Origin: Laccaria trichodermophora
Taxonomy: Eukaryota > Basidiomycota > Agaricomycetes > Agaricales > Hydnangiaceae
Reading direction: 5' to 3'
NCBI GenBank assembly: GCA_018417955.1
Contig: JACTVC010000002.1
Span: 2,728,001-2,792,000 of the forward strand
DNA: 64,000 bases
Shown one piece after another: positions 45,481-55,013 of this stretch. The position numbers and the translations under genes were made by a program. The notes under the pieces are model-generated. The model worked only from the letters and a program-made list of their open reading frames with translations, was not told the DNA's origin and searched no databases. Numbering within the stretch: the first letter of the stretch is position 1; each line of letters begins with the position of its first letter.

Positions 45481-45904
45481 TACATGAAAAACACAAAGGA
45501 TTGATGGCTGACAAATTCAGCTCTATTTTACTAAGCAGTTCACACCCTCACGAGACTTCTCAACACGGCTTCAGGCTGCTCCTCCTGCCTCACTTTTCCA
45601 CAAACCACCACGAACTCTGATACATTATTTTGTAAGTTTTTGGATAACATCTTGATCATTATGGAAAGCCTTCAACTATTTTTAGACACCTTCAATTGAC
45701 ATTTTGTCCACTTGGATTGCTTCTGATCACTTTTGATGATAAGATTTCACAAGGTTTTGCTGATTGGTTAGTTGCTTCAATATGTGGATCTTTTTCTCTT
45801 TTTTTTGGCTAATCAGAATATATGCTTTAGTTGTCCTTTTGGTCTTGATGTAGGATATTTCTTTTGCTCCCCGCCTTTATTACTTAACTATCATTTATTC
45901 TCCA

Positions 45905-46901
45905 GGGATTCTCCTCCTAATACTCCACAAAGGCATAGAAATATTGAGAGGGCAAGAGAGCATCAAGGAAGGATGTTGGAAAGTCCTGAGCATAGGAGAA
46001 CACCTCAAAATCCTGCTGTTGGTGGTGTACCTTTTATTCTTCCTTTCCCTATTCCACCCCCTGTTGCTCCTCTTCAAATTCCTCAAGGTCCTGTAGGTGA
46101 TGATCCATTTGTTGAGGTTCTATATAATGGCCAAATTCTTCACCTTACTCCTGGGATGGCTGCACAAGTGTAATTTGCAAAATCAGGTAGGTTGCAGAGT
46201 TATATCTCTTTTTCTAATATTTAATATATCTTTTAGGCTCATGCTGCCCCCCTTGCTGCCCCTCCACCTCTATTTCCACCTGCTGCTATGGTAGATGTGG
46301 TAAGAAAAACCATTAGGCTATTTTCTATCTGTCTAACAAGCTTTTTTCCAGAATATGGGGCACCCTAACCAAAATGGTATTCAGTATCCACACTTACCTG
46401 CTCATTTACAGGCATTGGCTGCAGCTCTACCTCTTCCTCAGCCTGTAGGAGCAAGAGGGAGGAGGGGGAGAGGGAGAGCACCTGCTCATGAACCTGCTCA
46501 ACCTGGAAGGAGAGGCAGAAGAAGGCAGCCTTCTCCTGCACCTCTTCCTGATCATCCTCTTCCTGTACCTGCTCCTTTAGTTGCTGCTGTTCCACCTGCT
46601 GACCACCCTGCTATTCCTGCTGCTGCTGCTGTTCCTGCTGCTTCTGTTATCCTCCCACCTGCTTACTTGCCTGTGGTTGAGGCTCAGTGTGAAAAGCTTA
46701 AACTGGGTAGAATGAATATAATATGCTCTAAGTGTGATGCTTTACATTGGAAATGTGAGAGATTATCAAAGAGTACTGTAGCACTGCCAGTATTTGGCAC
46801 ATGCTGTCTAGATGGAAAAGTAAAGATTCCACCTCTAGAAAAGCCACCACTGGAGCTCTGGCATCAGTATTTCCTTGATCAGACCATTTTGACAGCTTGG
46901 A
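45905..46901 (+). pseudogene. Helitron Rep/helicase protein, N-terminal part
   Basis: Three exons of the variable N-terminal region of a mushroom Helitron protein. The first (after an acceptor at about 45905) reads DSPPNTPQRHRNIERAREHQ to DPFVEVLYNGQILHLTPGMA. The second is about 46238-46300 (AHAAPLAAPPPLFPPAAMVD). The third, from about 46352, begins NMGHPNQNGIQYPHLPAHLQ and runs through an Arg/Gly/Pro-rich linker to the zinc motif CSKCDALHW...C, FGTCCLDGKVKIPPLEKPP. The Rep (HUH) nuclease and the first two thirds of the helicase, which should follow, are missing. After LELWHQYFLDQTILTA the frame is interrupted by the gypsy LTR at 46902. The family match rests on the zinc block and on the helicase continuing at 52.69 kb. 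Confidence 0.75.
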
Positions 46902-47127
46902 TGGAAATCTATCCCCTAAAAGGGGAGATAGATAACACTAGAACGAAGTTCAAGAGAGGGAAGACACCAGGACAGAGATATACCGAGTGTATGATTCTGA
47001 GAGTCTAAGTATGGAGAAGGATACAAGAGCAGAGAGCGATGTGGTGGTGGTAAGGAAGAAAGCAGAGCGCGTCCGTGATGTGATCAAAAGGGAAGGTGAT
47101 GCCAAACAAGTGTAATCCGTGATTACA
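46902..47127 (-). repeat. 3' LTR of the gypsy element
   Basis: 226 bp, starting TG and ending CA. One difference from the other LTR is visible (G at about 46945 against A). On the element's strand the LTR opens with the inverted repeat TGTAATC-ACG-GATTACA. Near its other end is a strong hairpin, ATCTATCCCCT / AGGGGAGATAGAT. Confidence 0.95.
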
Positions 47128-47138
47128 CCCTCCCCCAC
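47128..47138 (-). other. Polypurine tract
   Basis: On the element's strand GTGGGGGAGGG lies directly against the 3' LTR, the position of the plus-strand primer of LTR retrotransposons. Confidence 0.7.
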
Positions 47139-47271
47139 TTTAAAACAAAAGAAAGGAAAAAAAAACATTAGTACGTCGCGAAAGATAAGTAAAATCCAAG
47201 CGCGGGTGCATCAAAAACCCAGTGGGAAAAGCTACCGGCTGGCCATGAAGAAAGTGAAAGTCTACATAATT

Positions 47272-50200
47272 TCAACTTTCGCCCCTAGAAGCCAGCCATT
47301 TGTCAAGTGCCGCGCATTCTTGTAATTCCGAAGAAGGTAGCCATCGGTCGTGATCTTGTGCATAACCGTGCCAGTGTACAAGGTATTGGTATCCGCGGCC
47401 CCGACGACGTTGATCTAAGATTTTATCAATGAAGAATTCTTGTTCCCCGTCTGGAGTCAGGATTGGAGGCGGTTCTTCGAATTTTCTCGATGGGAAAAGA
47501 GCATTGTCGTTTTCAATGAAAGGTAAAACTTCGGAGGTGTGGAATGTAGGGAAGATGTTTGGGGCGTTCGGTAGTTCGATTGTAACAGTAGAATGTTTTT
47601 CATCGGTGTCGACAACCTTGTAAGGACCGTCATAGCGTGGCATAAATTTTGCGACACGCTTTTCGCCTTTCGCTTTGTATTCATTGCGTCTGTGAAGGGT
47701 AGTTAGCCTAACGCGTGAACCAACAGTGAACGGAAAAGTCATTGTGCGGTGTTTATTTGCTTCGACTGCCTGGGAGATCTTTGCGTGCAATAGATTGTCT
47801 TGGGCTTCGGCGACGTCCGTTTGCAATCGAGAGATTACCTCTCTAGCAGAGATATCATCAGTAGTAGATGAGGGTGGTAACGGAAGTAGAGGTGGGATTA
47901 GTCGAGGATTTTGCCCCATTCTGAGTTGAAAAGGTGTAAAACCAGTTGATTTATTGATGGTGTTCATCATGTGGAAACGTATACGTGGTAAGGCTCGTGA
48001 CCAGCCTGATTGATTGCGTTCGACGTGATATCGCAAGCACTGATTGACAGTTTTGTTCGTTCGTTCGCTTGCGCCGTCCGTCTGGGGGTGGTAAGCAGTG
48101 GACATTTTCAGTTTTACGCCTGTAATCCGATGTAAAGCTTTCCAGAACTTGGACACGAACAATTTATCCCTGTCAGATACGATGTCAGCTGGTAGCCCGT
48201 TCTTGCAATACCACTTATCAAAGAACAGATAAGCCAATTGTTCAGCTGTGATATCTGTATGGGTGGCCGCCAGTTGTATGTCGCTTCCGAGGCGATCTGT
48301 AAAGGTCACAATACAGTCATTGCCGTTGTCCTCTGGTAGCGGACCAATAAAATCGATTGCGACAGAGTCCCCTCTTTGATCAGGGATGGGTAAAGGGTGC
48401 AACGGTCCAATAGGTTTCGCTGTTGTTGACTTGTTCCGTTGGCATTCTGGGCAAGATGCCACATAACCCATTTCTAAGTCCCGTCGCATGTTAGGCCAGT
48501 AGTAAGAAGTTCGGAGTGAGCCGTAAGTTTTGTCAAAACCAAAATGGCCCAACGCGTCGTGGGCTAATTGGAACAGTATTTCGCGTAATGTGCCTGTCCG
48601 GGGAATGATCAATCTGTCACCTACATACCACAGACCATCCTTCAGTTGCAGACCCGGCCAACTTGCAGTTGCAGACGGTAAGCGTTTGCACCATGAGTCC
48701 TTGGCATAACCATCCTTGATTTCCTGCAGTAAACGTTTATCAGCGGAAATGTTTAATGTTGCATTCACCGAAAGGCAGTTGTCCGTAGAGGACAGCACTT
48801 TAGCGCATTCACGCGGTCCATGTGGATTTGGTGACCAGATGCTTGCAATGATATCAGAACCGATCTCGTCATCGTTGCAATAGCTGTATGGGTGTCGGGC
48901 GGTGTTTTCAGCCTCATGGGAAGTGGGTTGACAAGGTAACCGAGATAAAGCATCCGCGACCGTGTTATCCCCGCCTTTGACGTAAATAATTTTTGCGTCG
49001 TACTGTGACATGAACTCCATCCACCGCGCTTGTCTGCGCGACAGATCTTTCTGTGTGTTAAAATTCTGCAGCGTCTTGTGGTCTGTATAAATGAAGAATG
49101 GTGAACCGAGAAGGTCGACCTGCCACTTCTTCAATGCCCTGATGATTGCTAACAGTTCTTTTTCGTGGACAGGGTAGTTCAATTCGGCACCCTTGAAGGT
49201 CATAGAATCAAAAGCGACTGGGCATGCGGATTCCCAAGATTTGCCAAATGATAAAACAGCCCCGGAACGTTTATCACTTGCGTCCGTTGTTACGAAAATT
49301 TTATATTCAGGTAATTTCGTTAAATCGATTGTTGTCAAACAATCCCTGCCAACAACGATCTTCTTTATCGCTTCGAACGCTTGTTGGTAACGGTCCGTCC
49401 ATGGTGGGAATTTTTTGTCTGCGTCGTTTGTTGTTAATTCAGTCAGTACACCTGTATGTTCAGCTAGACTTGGCAAGAAGTCCGCCAAGTATCGAACCAG
49501 TCCCAAAAAGCTCCTGACGTCTGTTGTAGATTTGGGAATCGGCCAATTGACGATACGGTCCGCCTTTTTGCCATCAGCTTCAATGCCTTGACAACTTATG
49601 TGATGGCCTAAGAAGTCGATTTCCATGCAAAAAAGGTTTGTTTTATCCGGATTAACATAAAGGCGCACCTTACGCAAGGCTTCGAGAACCACTTTAACAT
49701 TATGTATGTGTTCTTCAACTGAATTTGACCAGATGACGATATCGTCTAGATATATGTGACAGAACTTGCCCAGAAGTTCCCGCAGTGCTGCCGTAACACG
49801 ACGCTGGTGTATGGCAGGAGCGTTCTTCAGGCCCATGGGCATTACCAGCCACTCGTATAATCCAAGAGGCGTGTTAACTGCTGTTAAATGTACGTGTTCC
49901 GGTTGCATGCGTGTTTGAAAGAAGCTGTTTGTCATATCAATTGTCCCCCAGATTTTACCTTTTGCACAATCTGACAAGATGTCGTTGATGCGCGGGAGCG
50001 GGTGAGAATCTGTGACCGTGTTTTCATTCAACTGACGGTAATCATTTACCCAGTGGGGTAGAACGTTCGGATTAGCTTTTGGGACAATAAAGGCAGGCGA
50101 TGCGTATGGGGAAGATGAGGGGCGAATCCGCCCCGCGTCCAGATGTTGTTGGATGAGAATCCCCCAGGCCTCCTTGTATTTACGCGGAGATGGATATGAA

Positions 50201-52293
50201 CGTGTTTTTATTGTTTTCTCCGCATTCTTCAATTGTATGGATGCGTAGACGTTGTCTGGGAGTTCATTGACATGTGGAATAGGTTCAAAAACCTCTTTAA
50301 ATTCAGATTTCACGTCAGTTTCCAGTTTTGACAACTTTTCCTTTGTGGCCAGTACCTCAATACGTTCGCGTATAGCACCAGCAACGTTAAAATTTTCCAG
50401 TACTTCAGGTCGCAACTTTTTGTCCTTAAAACGGTCATTACAAACTAGGAGCAGCTCTGCGAGCACCAGTTTCTTATCAGCTTTTGTTTCTTTCAATTGT
50501 TCCTGAAGGCGTGGTTTCGGGGGAGGTGGAGGTAACACAGGCTCAGGGTTCAACAAATTGTAATTCGTAGTTTTATCAATACAGGAACGTGCGGCGTGGT
50601 CTGTGACAATGGTATTATGTATCAAGAAAGGAAGTCCGAGAATTACAGGCATGCATAGGCCAGGCGCGATGAGCGCTTTGACCGTTTTCGAAGTCCATGA
50701 AGCGTCTAAGGAGGTAACAGAGAGTTTCACATATTCTTTCAATTCTGAGCGAGAGTTTTGTCCGTTGTTCAAGGCCACATCTACGAGTTCGGGTTCTGGG
50801 AGACGACGTTTCTTTAGGTTCAACTTTTCGACGAGTTCTGGGCGGATAAGAACGACATGTGCCCCGTTATCTATGAGTGCGCGAGTTTTTACTGGGAAAT
50901 CATCTGTCAGTCCATGAATTTGGCAATGCCAAATCAGATGCTTGGACTTTACAGGCGCACTCACGTTACGAATGGAGAGATCATTGTTTTCTTCAGAATC
51001 AGACGTGTAGTCGCTAATAGAAGGTAACACGGCAGCGACAGTGGTTGGTTCCTCGGATTCGTCATCGGAAGAAGGGGCCGTTGCAGCGACAGGTTTTGCA
51101 GTAGATCTACTAGTACCAGTGTTGGATGAAGTTCCCCCCCGCTTTGCGGCCAGTGCGTCGGATAAGGTCAGGGTTTTATAACCTTTTCCACGAGGGAAAC
51201 CGTTAGGGCAATCCCTGGAGCGATGGTCAACATAGAATTTCCGGCATTTCGTACAACCATCATGCTCATTCAAGAGTTTGCGCTCAGAGTCGAGAAGAGT
51301 GGGTACAGGGACATAGGTGGAAGCCGTGGTGGCGGATGAAGCGGTACCCGAAGACGATGAGGAAGCAGAATAGTTCGTACGATTGGTTTTGTTGTGTAAT
51401 GCATTAGCGTCGGTGGCCTGGCGTTTCGATTGCCGTTGGTTCAGACTCTCTTCAATGAAATCCCGGTGACGCTTATTCTCGCTAATGCGAGTTTCGTCTA
51501 AACGACGTACTGCGTCAATCCAGGCCTTGAGAGTCTTCTCCTTTTTGGCTTCGCTATGTTTGACACGATTTTTCAAATCGTCGTCCAGGTGGGCATCGAG
51601 CTGGTTGCGGAGGGTGTTGTCGTCGAACAGGGAAGGGGTGTCCCTAAGCAAACAGTTCAATTTGATGACGTTTTGGGACCACACCCAAAACGATTCCTTG
51701 TTTGGTTCCAAACACGACTTCAAAATCTCGTCGCGGACGTGATCTTCCCAATCGGGATGTAGAGAATTTTTGCGGAGTTGTGACATGAAGCCAGGAAAAG
51801 GAAGTGCTACAATTGTAGCGCGGTCTGCTGCGATCCAGTTCCGAATACGAAAATCTTTGATACCTGGAAGAATGAATGGGACCTGTTTGTCTGCGGGAAC
51901 CGACTTCGCTTCGAAAAAATCCTGACAAGCATTCTCAAACTCCATCATAACGGCGGGAGTGACATCCCCGCCCGTTAAAACAGGAGCTTTTCCGCTGGTA
52001 CATTCAACAGAAGCGTTGATCGACATGTTATGCGGGATGTATGCGTGTGGTTCGTCACTAGAAGAGTCGGATGAGAGATGGAAAGAGGTAGAACGATTTC
52101 TGGGAGCTGCAGGACGTGTATTTCGAGTGCGCGTAGTGGGCGCGAGACCATGTAACAGGGGTAATTGATGGCCAACAGCAGTAGCGCGTGTGAAGCGCGG
52201 GGAAACGGAGGGAACGGAAGACGATTTGTCGGAAAGAGATGATAACGGCGAAGATGGCGGCGAGGTAGGTGGTACAGGCGAATGGCCCTCCAC
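47272..52293 (-). CDS. Gypsy gag-pol polyprotein with chromodomain
   Basis: A single 1673-codon frame. Gag occupies about residues 1-400 with a zinc knuckle near 345 (CTKCRKFYVDHRSRDC). The protease motif ALIDNGAHVVLI is near 475, with DNG in place of the usual DTG/DSG. Reverse transcriptase has FCHIYLDDIVIWS near 845. RNase H has VTTDASDKRSGAVLS near 1000. The integrase zinc domain (HDALGHFGFDK ... CPECQRNK) spans about 1245-1285. The integrase catalytic core runs from about 1314 (DFIGPLP) through 1371 (DIVSDRDKLF) to the DDE glutamate near 1408 (GASERTNK). The C-terminal chromodomain spans about 1620-1665 (YQYLVHWHGY, DRWLPSSEL). Gag and pol are fused in frame, so no frameshift is needed. 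No stop or frameshift is visible. Confidence 0.96.
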   Translation of the reverse strand: MEGHSPVPPTSPPSSPLSSLSDKSSSVPSVSPRFTRATAVGHQLPLLHGLAPTTRTRNTRPAAPRNRSTSFHLSSDSSSDEPHAYIPHNMSINASVECTSGKAPVLTGGDVTPAVMMEFENACQDFFEAKSVPADKQVPFILPGIKDFRIRNWIAADRATIVALPFPGFMSQLRKNSLHPDWEDHVRDEILKSCLEPNKESFWVWSQNVIKLNCLLRDTPSLFDDNTLRNQLDAHLDDDLKNRVKHSEAKKEKTLKAWIDAVRRLDETRISENKRHRDFIEESLNQRQSKRQATDANALHNKTNRTNYSASSSSSGTASSATTASTYVPVPTLLDSERKLLNEHDGCTKCRKFYVDHRSRDCPNGFPRGKGYKTLTLSDALAAKRGGTSSNTGTSRSTAKPVAATAPSSDDESEEPTTVAAVLPSISDYTSDSEENNDLSIRNVSAPVKSKHLIWHCQIHGLTDDFPVKTRALIDNGAHVVLIRPELVEKLNLKKRRLPEPELVDVALNNGQNSRSELKEYVKLSVTSLDASWTSKTVKALIAPGLCMPVILGLPFLIHNTIVTDHAARSCIDKTTNYNLLNPEPVLPPPPPKPRLQEQLKETKADKKLVLAELLLVCNDRFKDKKLRPEVLENFNVAGAIRERIEVLATKEKLSKLETDVKSEFKEVFEPIPHVNELPDNVYASIQLKNAEKTIKTRSYPSPRKYKEAWGILIQQHLDAGRIRPSSSPYASPAFIVPKANPNVLPHWVNDYRQLNENTVTDSHPLPRINDILSDCAKGKIWGTIDMTNSFFQTRMQPEHVHLTAVNTPLGLYEWLVMPMGLKNAPAIHQRRVTAALRELLGKFCHIYLDDIVIWSNSVEEHIHNVKVVLEALRKVRLYVNPDKTNLFCMEIDFLGHHISCQGIEADGKKADRIVNWPIPKSTTDVRSFLGLVRYLADFLPSLAEHTGVLTELTTNDADKKFPPWTDRYQQAFEAIKKIVVGRDCLTTIDLTKLPEYKIFVTTDASDKRSGAVLSFGKSWESACPVAFDSMTFKGAELNYPVHEKELLAIIRALKKWQVDLLGSPFFIYTDHKTLQNFNTQKDLSRRQARWMEFMSQYDAKIIYVKGGDNTVADALSRLPCQPTSHEAENTARHPYSYCNDDEIGSDIIASIWSPNPHGPRECAKVLSSTDNCLSVNATLNISADKRLLQEIKDGYAKDSWCKRLPSATASWPGLQLKDGLWYVGDRLIIPRTGTLREILFQLAHDALGHFGFDKTYGSLRTSYYWPNMRRDLEMGYVASCPECQRNKSTTAKPIGPLHPLPIPDQRGDSVAIDFIGPLPEDNGNDCIVTFTDRLGSDIQLAATHTDITAEQLAYLFFDKWYCKNGLPADIVSDRDKLFVSKFWKALHRITGVKLKMSTAYHPQTDGASERTNKTVNQCLRYHVERNQSGWSRALPRIRFHMMNTINKSTGFTPFQLRMGQNPRLIPPLLPLPPSSTTDDISAREVISRLQTDVAEAQDNLLHAKISQAVEANKHRTMTFPFTVGSRVRLTTLHRRNEYKAKGEKRVAKFMPRYDGPYKVVDTDEKHSTVTIELPNAPNIFPTFHTSEVLPFIENDNALFPSRKFEEPPPILTPDGEQEFFIDKILDQRRRGRGYQYLVHWHGYAQDHDRWLPSSELQECAALDKWLASRGES

Positions 52294-52465
52294 TACAAAC
52301 GGTTATAACGGCAGATATATGCTATACAATTCAGCGATACGCACGATTGGTGACTATATGCATGTCGCCAAGACGTGTATCGGCAGTTCGGTGAAAACAA
52401 CGTGTCGAACTATACAGAAAATGCGTGTTAGTTAGGATACGAGCACGGTTATATCTCAAAAAAAG

Positions 52466-52691
52466 TGGAAATCTATCCCCTAAAAGGGGAGATAGATAAC
52501 ACTAGAACAAAGTTCAAGAGAGGGAAGACACCAGGACAGAGATATACCGAGTGTATGATTCTGAGAGTCTAAGTATGGAGAAGGATACAAGAGCAGAGAG
52601 CGATGTGGTGGTGGTAAGGAAGAAAGCAGAGCGCGTCCGTGATGTGATCAAAAGGGAAGGTGATGCCAAACAAGTGTAATCCGTGATTACA
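52466..52691 (-). repeat. 5' LTR of the gypsy element
   Basis: 226-bp partner of 46902-47127. The sequence just inside (minus strand, CTTTTTTTGAGATATAACC) does not begin with the TGG expected for a primer binding site matching a tRNA 3' end. Priming may therefore use another tRNA region or a self-primer. Confidence 0.95.
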
Positions 52692-54065
52692 TTGGAATGA
52701 TGATGTTGATGATCTCAATGAAACTATACTTCAACACATGCATGGAAATGAATTAACATTTCACTCAGCAGACTCTGTTATGAGAGAAGGAGGTGTGGAT
52801 GGTGAATTTGAATGCCCAGTAGAATACCTCAATTCCATCAACCTTAGTGGAATGCCAAGGGGGTGTTAGGATTTGAAAGTCCAACCAGGGGTTGGGTAGG
52901 TAGGTCAGCCGCAGGCTGCTTAAAAAAAAAAATGGAACCCCTTATAAAATTATCTTGAAATGGTCCTGGAAGGCCATCCTTTGCAGGATTTGAGTCCTAC
53001 TAGGTCCTAATAAGCTCCCAAACATGTAGATGAGTCTGAATACAATGATATTTGAGGATGATGTCATAGTTTACAAATATTATCTAATCTTAAATTTTCT
53101 TTAACATAACAGAACCCGTTCTGTAGTTGAAGCGATGTTGCCATGACTGAAGAGGTATATTCATTAAAGATCACTTGACAAGTTACTGACAAGATGTTCA
53201 GAAACCTGTTCTTGATCCCAATGGATACACTATATGCCCCAATTGCAAAACTCGGGTACATTGCAGAACTGTGGGACTTGCCAACCTTGAAAAGAACCAT
53301 TGTGGAATGAAAATCTGTCTGAAAGCAAAGGAGGACTATTTTCCATATGAAAAAACTTGTATACCACTCACCTGCATTTTAGTATCACCCAGATTGTGTT
53401 TCATTGGACATTGTTCCATGAAACTGGGTTTGTGAGGCCTGTGAGGCATCCAAAACAACTTGTAGAAGGGACAAAGTTGTGACGATGATGTCACATTACC
53501 ATATATGGAAACGTGCCTGATTACGTAGGTAGGTAGGTCAAGCTCCAAGGGCTTTAAAAAAAAAAAAGACCCCAGGTATTTTTTTTTAATCCTAAGACCC
53601 CTTTGTGGAATGCCTCTAGCAAAATTGAAACTCAAGATAGGTGCACCAATAATGATCCTTTGAAATATTGATCCAGCAAATGGACAATGCAATGGAACCC
53701 AGGCAATCCTCACCCATGCCTCTTCCCGAGTTTTAGAAGTATGCATTCTGGGAGGAGAATTTGCAGGACACACAGCATTCATTCCCCACATAAGATTTGA
53801 GCCTTCAAATGGTGAACTTCCATTCCAGTTATGCAGAAGGCAATTTCCTGTTTGCCTGGCCTTTTGCATGACAATCAACAAATCTCAGGGACAGTCAGTG
53901 AAACATTTAGGACTGGATGTTCGGACCCCAGTGTTTACACATGGACAACTTTATGTGGCTCTTTCACATTGCACATCAAGCAACCATATCAAAGTTCTCT
54001 TTAAAGATGGTTCACAACAAACTGTAACACAAAATGTAGTCTATCCAGAGGTATTATTAGATTGA
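52692..54065 (+). pseudogene. Helitron helicase, C-terminal part, split by a second insertion
   Basis: Pif1-type helicase end of a Helitron protein. Directly after the gypsy duplication the frame resumes WNDDVDDLNETILQHM, then GNELTFHSADSVMREGG, CPVEYLNSINLSGMP. The 748-bp element at 52857 interrupts it. From about 53605 it continues LAKLKLKIGAPIMIL, a stop or frame error, then NIDPANGQCNGTQAILTHAS, FIPHIRFEP and the terminal helicase motif CMTINKSQGQSVKHLGLDV and GQLYVALSHCTS, ending VVYPEVLLD at 54065. These are Pif1/Helitron motifs in the right order. Because the Rep domain and upstream helicase motifs are missing from the N-terminal part, the element was defective before the gypsy insertion. 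Confidence 0.85.
52857..53604. mobile_element. Non-autonomous TIR element inside the helicase, about 748 bp, 9-10-bp duplication
   Basis: GTGGAATGCC occurs on both sides (52847-52856 and 53605-53614). The insert starts AAGGGGGTGTTAGGATT and its end, read on the other strand, is AAAGGGGTCTTAGGATT, a short imperfect terminal inverted repeat. Just inside each end lies a related block (GTAGGTAGGTCA at 52897 and 53527, followed by a poly-A run). A 9-bp duplication would fit a Mutator-like origin, but no transposase is present. Removing the insert plus one duplication copy rejoins the helicase frame. Confidence 0.8.
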
Positions 54066-54129
54066 TGTAAATGGTAAAAGTACTGATAAATGTAACTTTA
54101 TTTTGATTGAGATGTAAGAAGAGCCAAAA

Positions 54130-54474
54130 TTGAACATGTGTACCAGAACTAGGATTAAACATGTGTACCAGGGGGTCCAGGGGGCATGCCCCCGGCAAGC
54201 TGTGACCAGTGCTGGAGGAACGGCCGAGCGTTTGCCGTGCCATAGGCACGGGTCTAAAGCTTGTCTATACATGAAAACACAATGGATGACAAATCACATT
54301 TAATGTTACATAAGCGACCTGAGCCGCGTGAGCGGCATCTGCTGGAAACTAGGATTCAACATGTGTACCAGGGGGTCCAGGGGGTCCAGGGGGCTTGCCC
54401 CCGGCAAGCTGTGACCAGTGCTGGAGGAACGGCCGAGCGCAGCGAGTGCCGTGCCGTAGGCACGGGTCTAAAGC
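54130..54474 (+). repeat. Two hairpin repeats in tandem downstream of the helicase
   Basis: Two copies of the G-rich unit (54150-54260 and 54350-54475). Each has GGGGGC-T/A-TGCCCCCGGCAAGC, then the stem CCGTGCC/GGCACGG (54235-54251 and 54449-54465) and CTAA. Between them lies a segment matching 45466-45540 (AAGCTTGTC, TATACATGAAAA, ACACAA). The second copy has an extra GGTCCAGGG triplication. The position after the helicase stop suits a Helitron 3' end. Confidence 0.6.
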
Positions 54475-54480
54475 TTGTGA

Positions 54481-55013
54481 CACCTTGAACAAGGGACGAT
54501 CGGGCAGTTGAGCGGAGCCTTTGACAAATCCCCGGACAAATTAATCATTTTTTAACCTTTTGTGTGATTACGACAAACTGTTGGGGCAATTTTAATTTTG
54601 ACAGTTGGTCTGCCTATTGTTCAAAGAGGGCAAACAAATGTAAACCAATAGAGGTTGCTAATTTATAAATGTATCATTAGATGTGTCCACAGGACGAAAT
54701 GATGTTAAGAATTAAAATCTGCACAGTGGACAGATTTCAGGAACAATTTAATTGTTCACTTCGGCACTAGGCAAAATTTTTATTTTGAGCAACGTTTCGC
54801 CTTGGGAACGCAGTTACAGACAAATTTATACAATAAGCAGAACAATTGTTTTTTATTCTGTCAGCGCCTTTGGACAATAGACAAACACGCCGTCAAAATT
54901 TAACTTGTCCAATAAATTTGTCCTAATTACATAAAAGGTTAAAAAATGATTAATTTGTCCAGGGATTTTTCAAAGGCTTCGCTTAACTGCCCGATCGTCC
55001 CTTGTTTGAGGTG
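54481..55013. mobile_element. Non-autonomous TIR element, 533 bp, TGA duplication
   Basis: CACCTTGAACAAGGGACGAT at 54481 is matched by CACCTCAAACAAGGGACGAT on the minus strand from 55013. The inverted match runs at least 95 bp (to ATTAATCATTTTTTAACC and a little beyond), with scattered mismatches. The 3-bp TGA flanks both ends (54478-54480, 55014-55016). CACCT ends with a 3-bp duplication recall CACTA or Harbinger-type elements, but the superfamily is not proven. The interior is AT-rich and non-coding. It marks the right edge of the mobile block, 220 bp before the next gene. Confidence 0.87.

Larger units (their letters stand above)
46902..52691 (-). mobile_element. Full-length Ty3/gypsy chromovirus, 5790 bp
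   Basis: LTR retrotransposon on the minus strand, with 226-bp LTRs at 46902-47127 and 52466-52691. It is flanked by the 5-bp target duplication TTGGA (46897-46901 and 52692-52696). The body encodes one uninterrupted gag-pol polyprotein with a C-terminal chromodomain. The intact frame and near-identical LTRs indicate a recent insertion that may still be able to move. It landed inside the Helitron helicase coding region. Confidence 0.97.
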
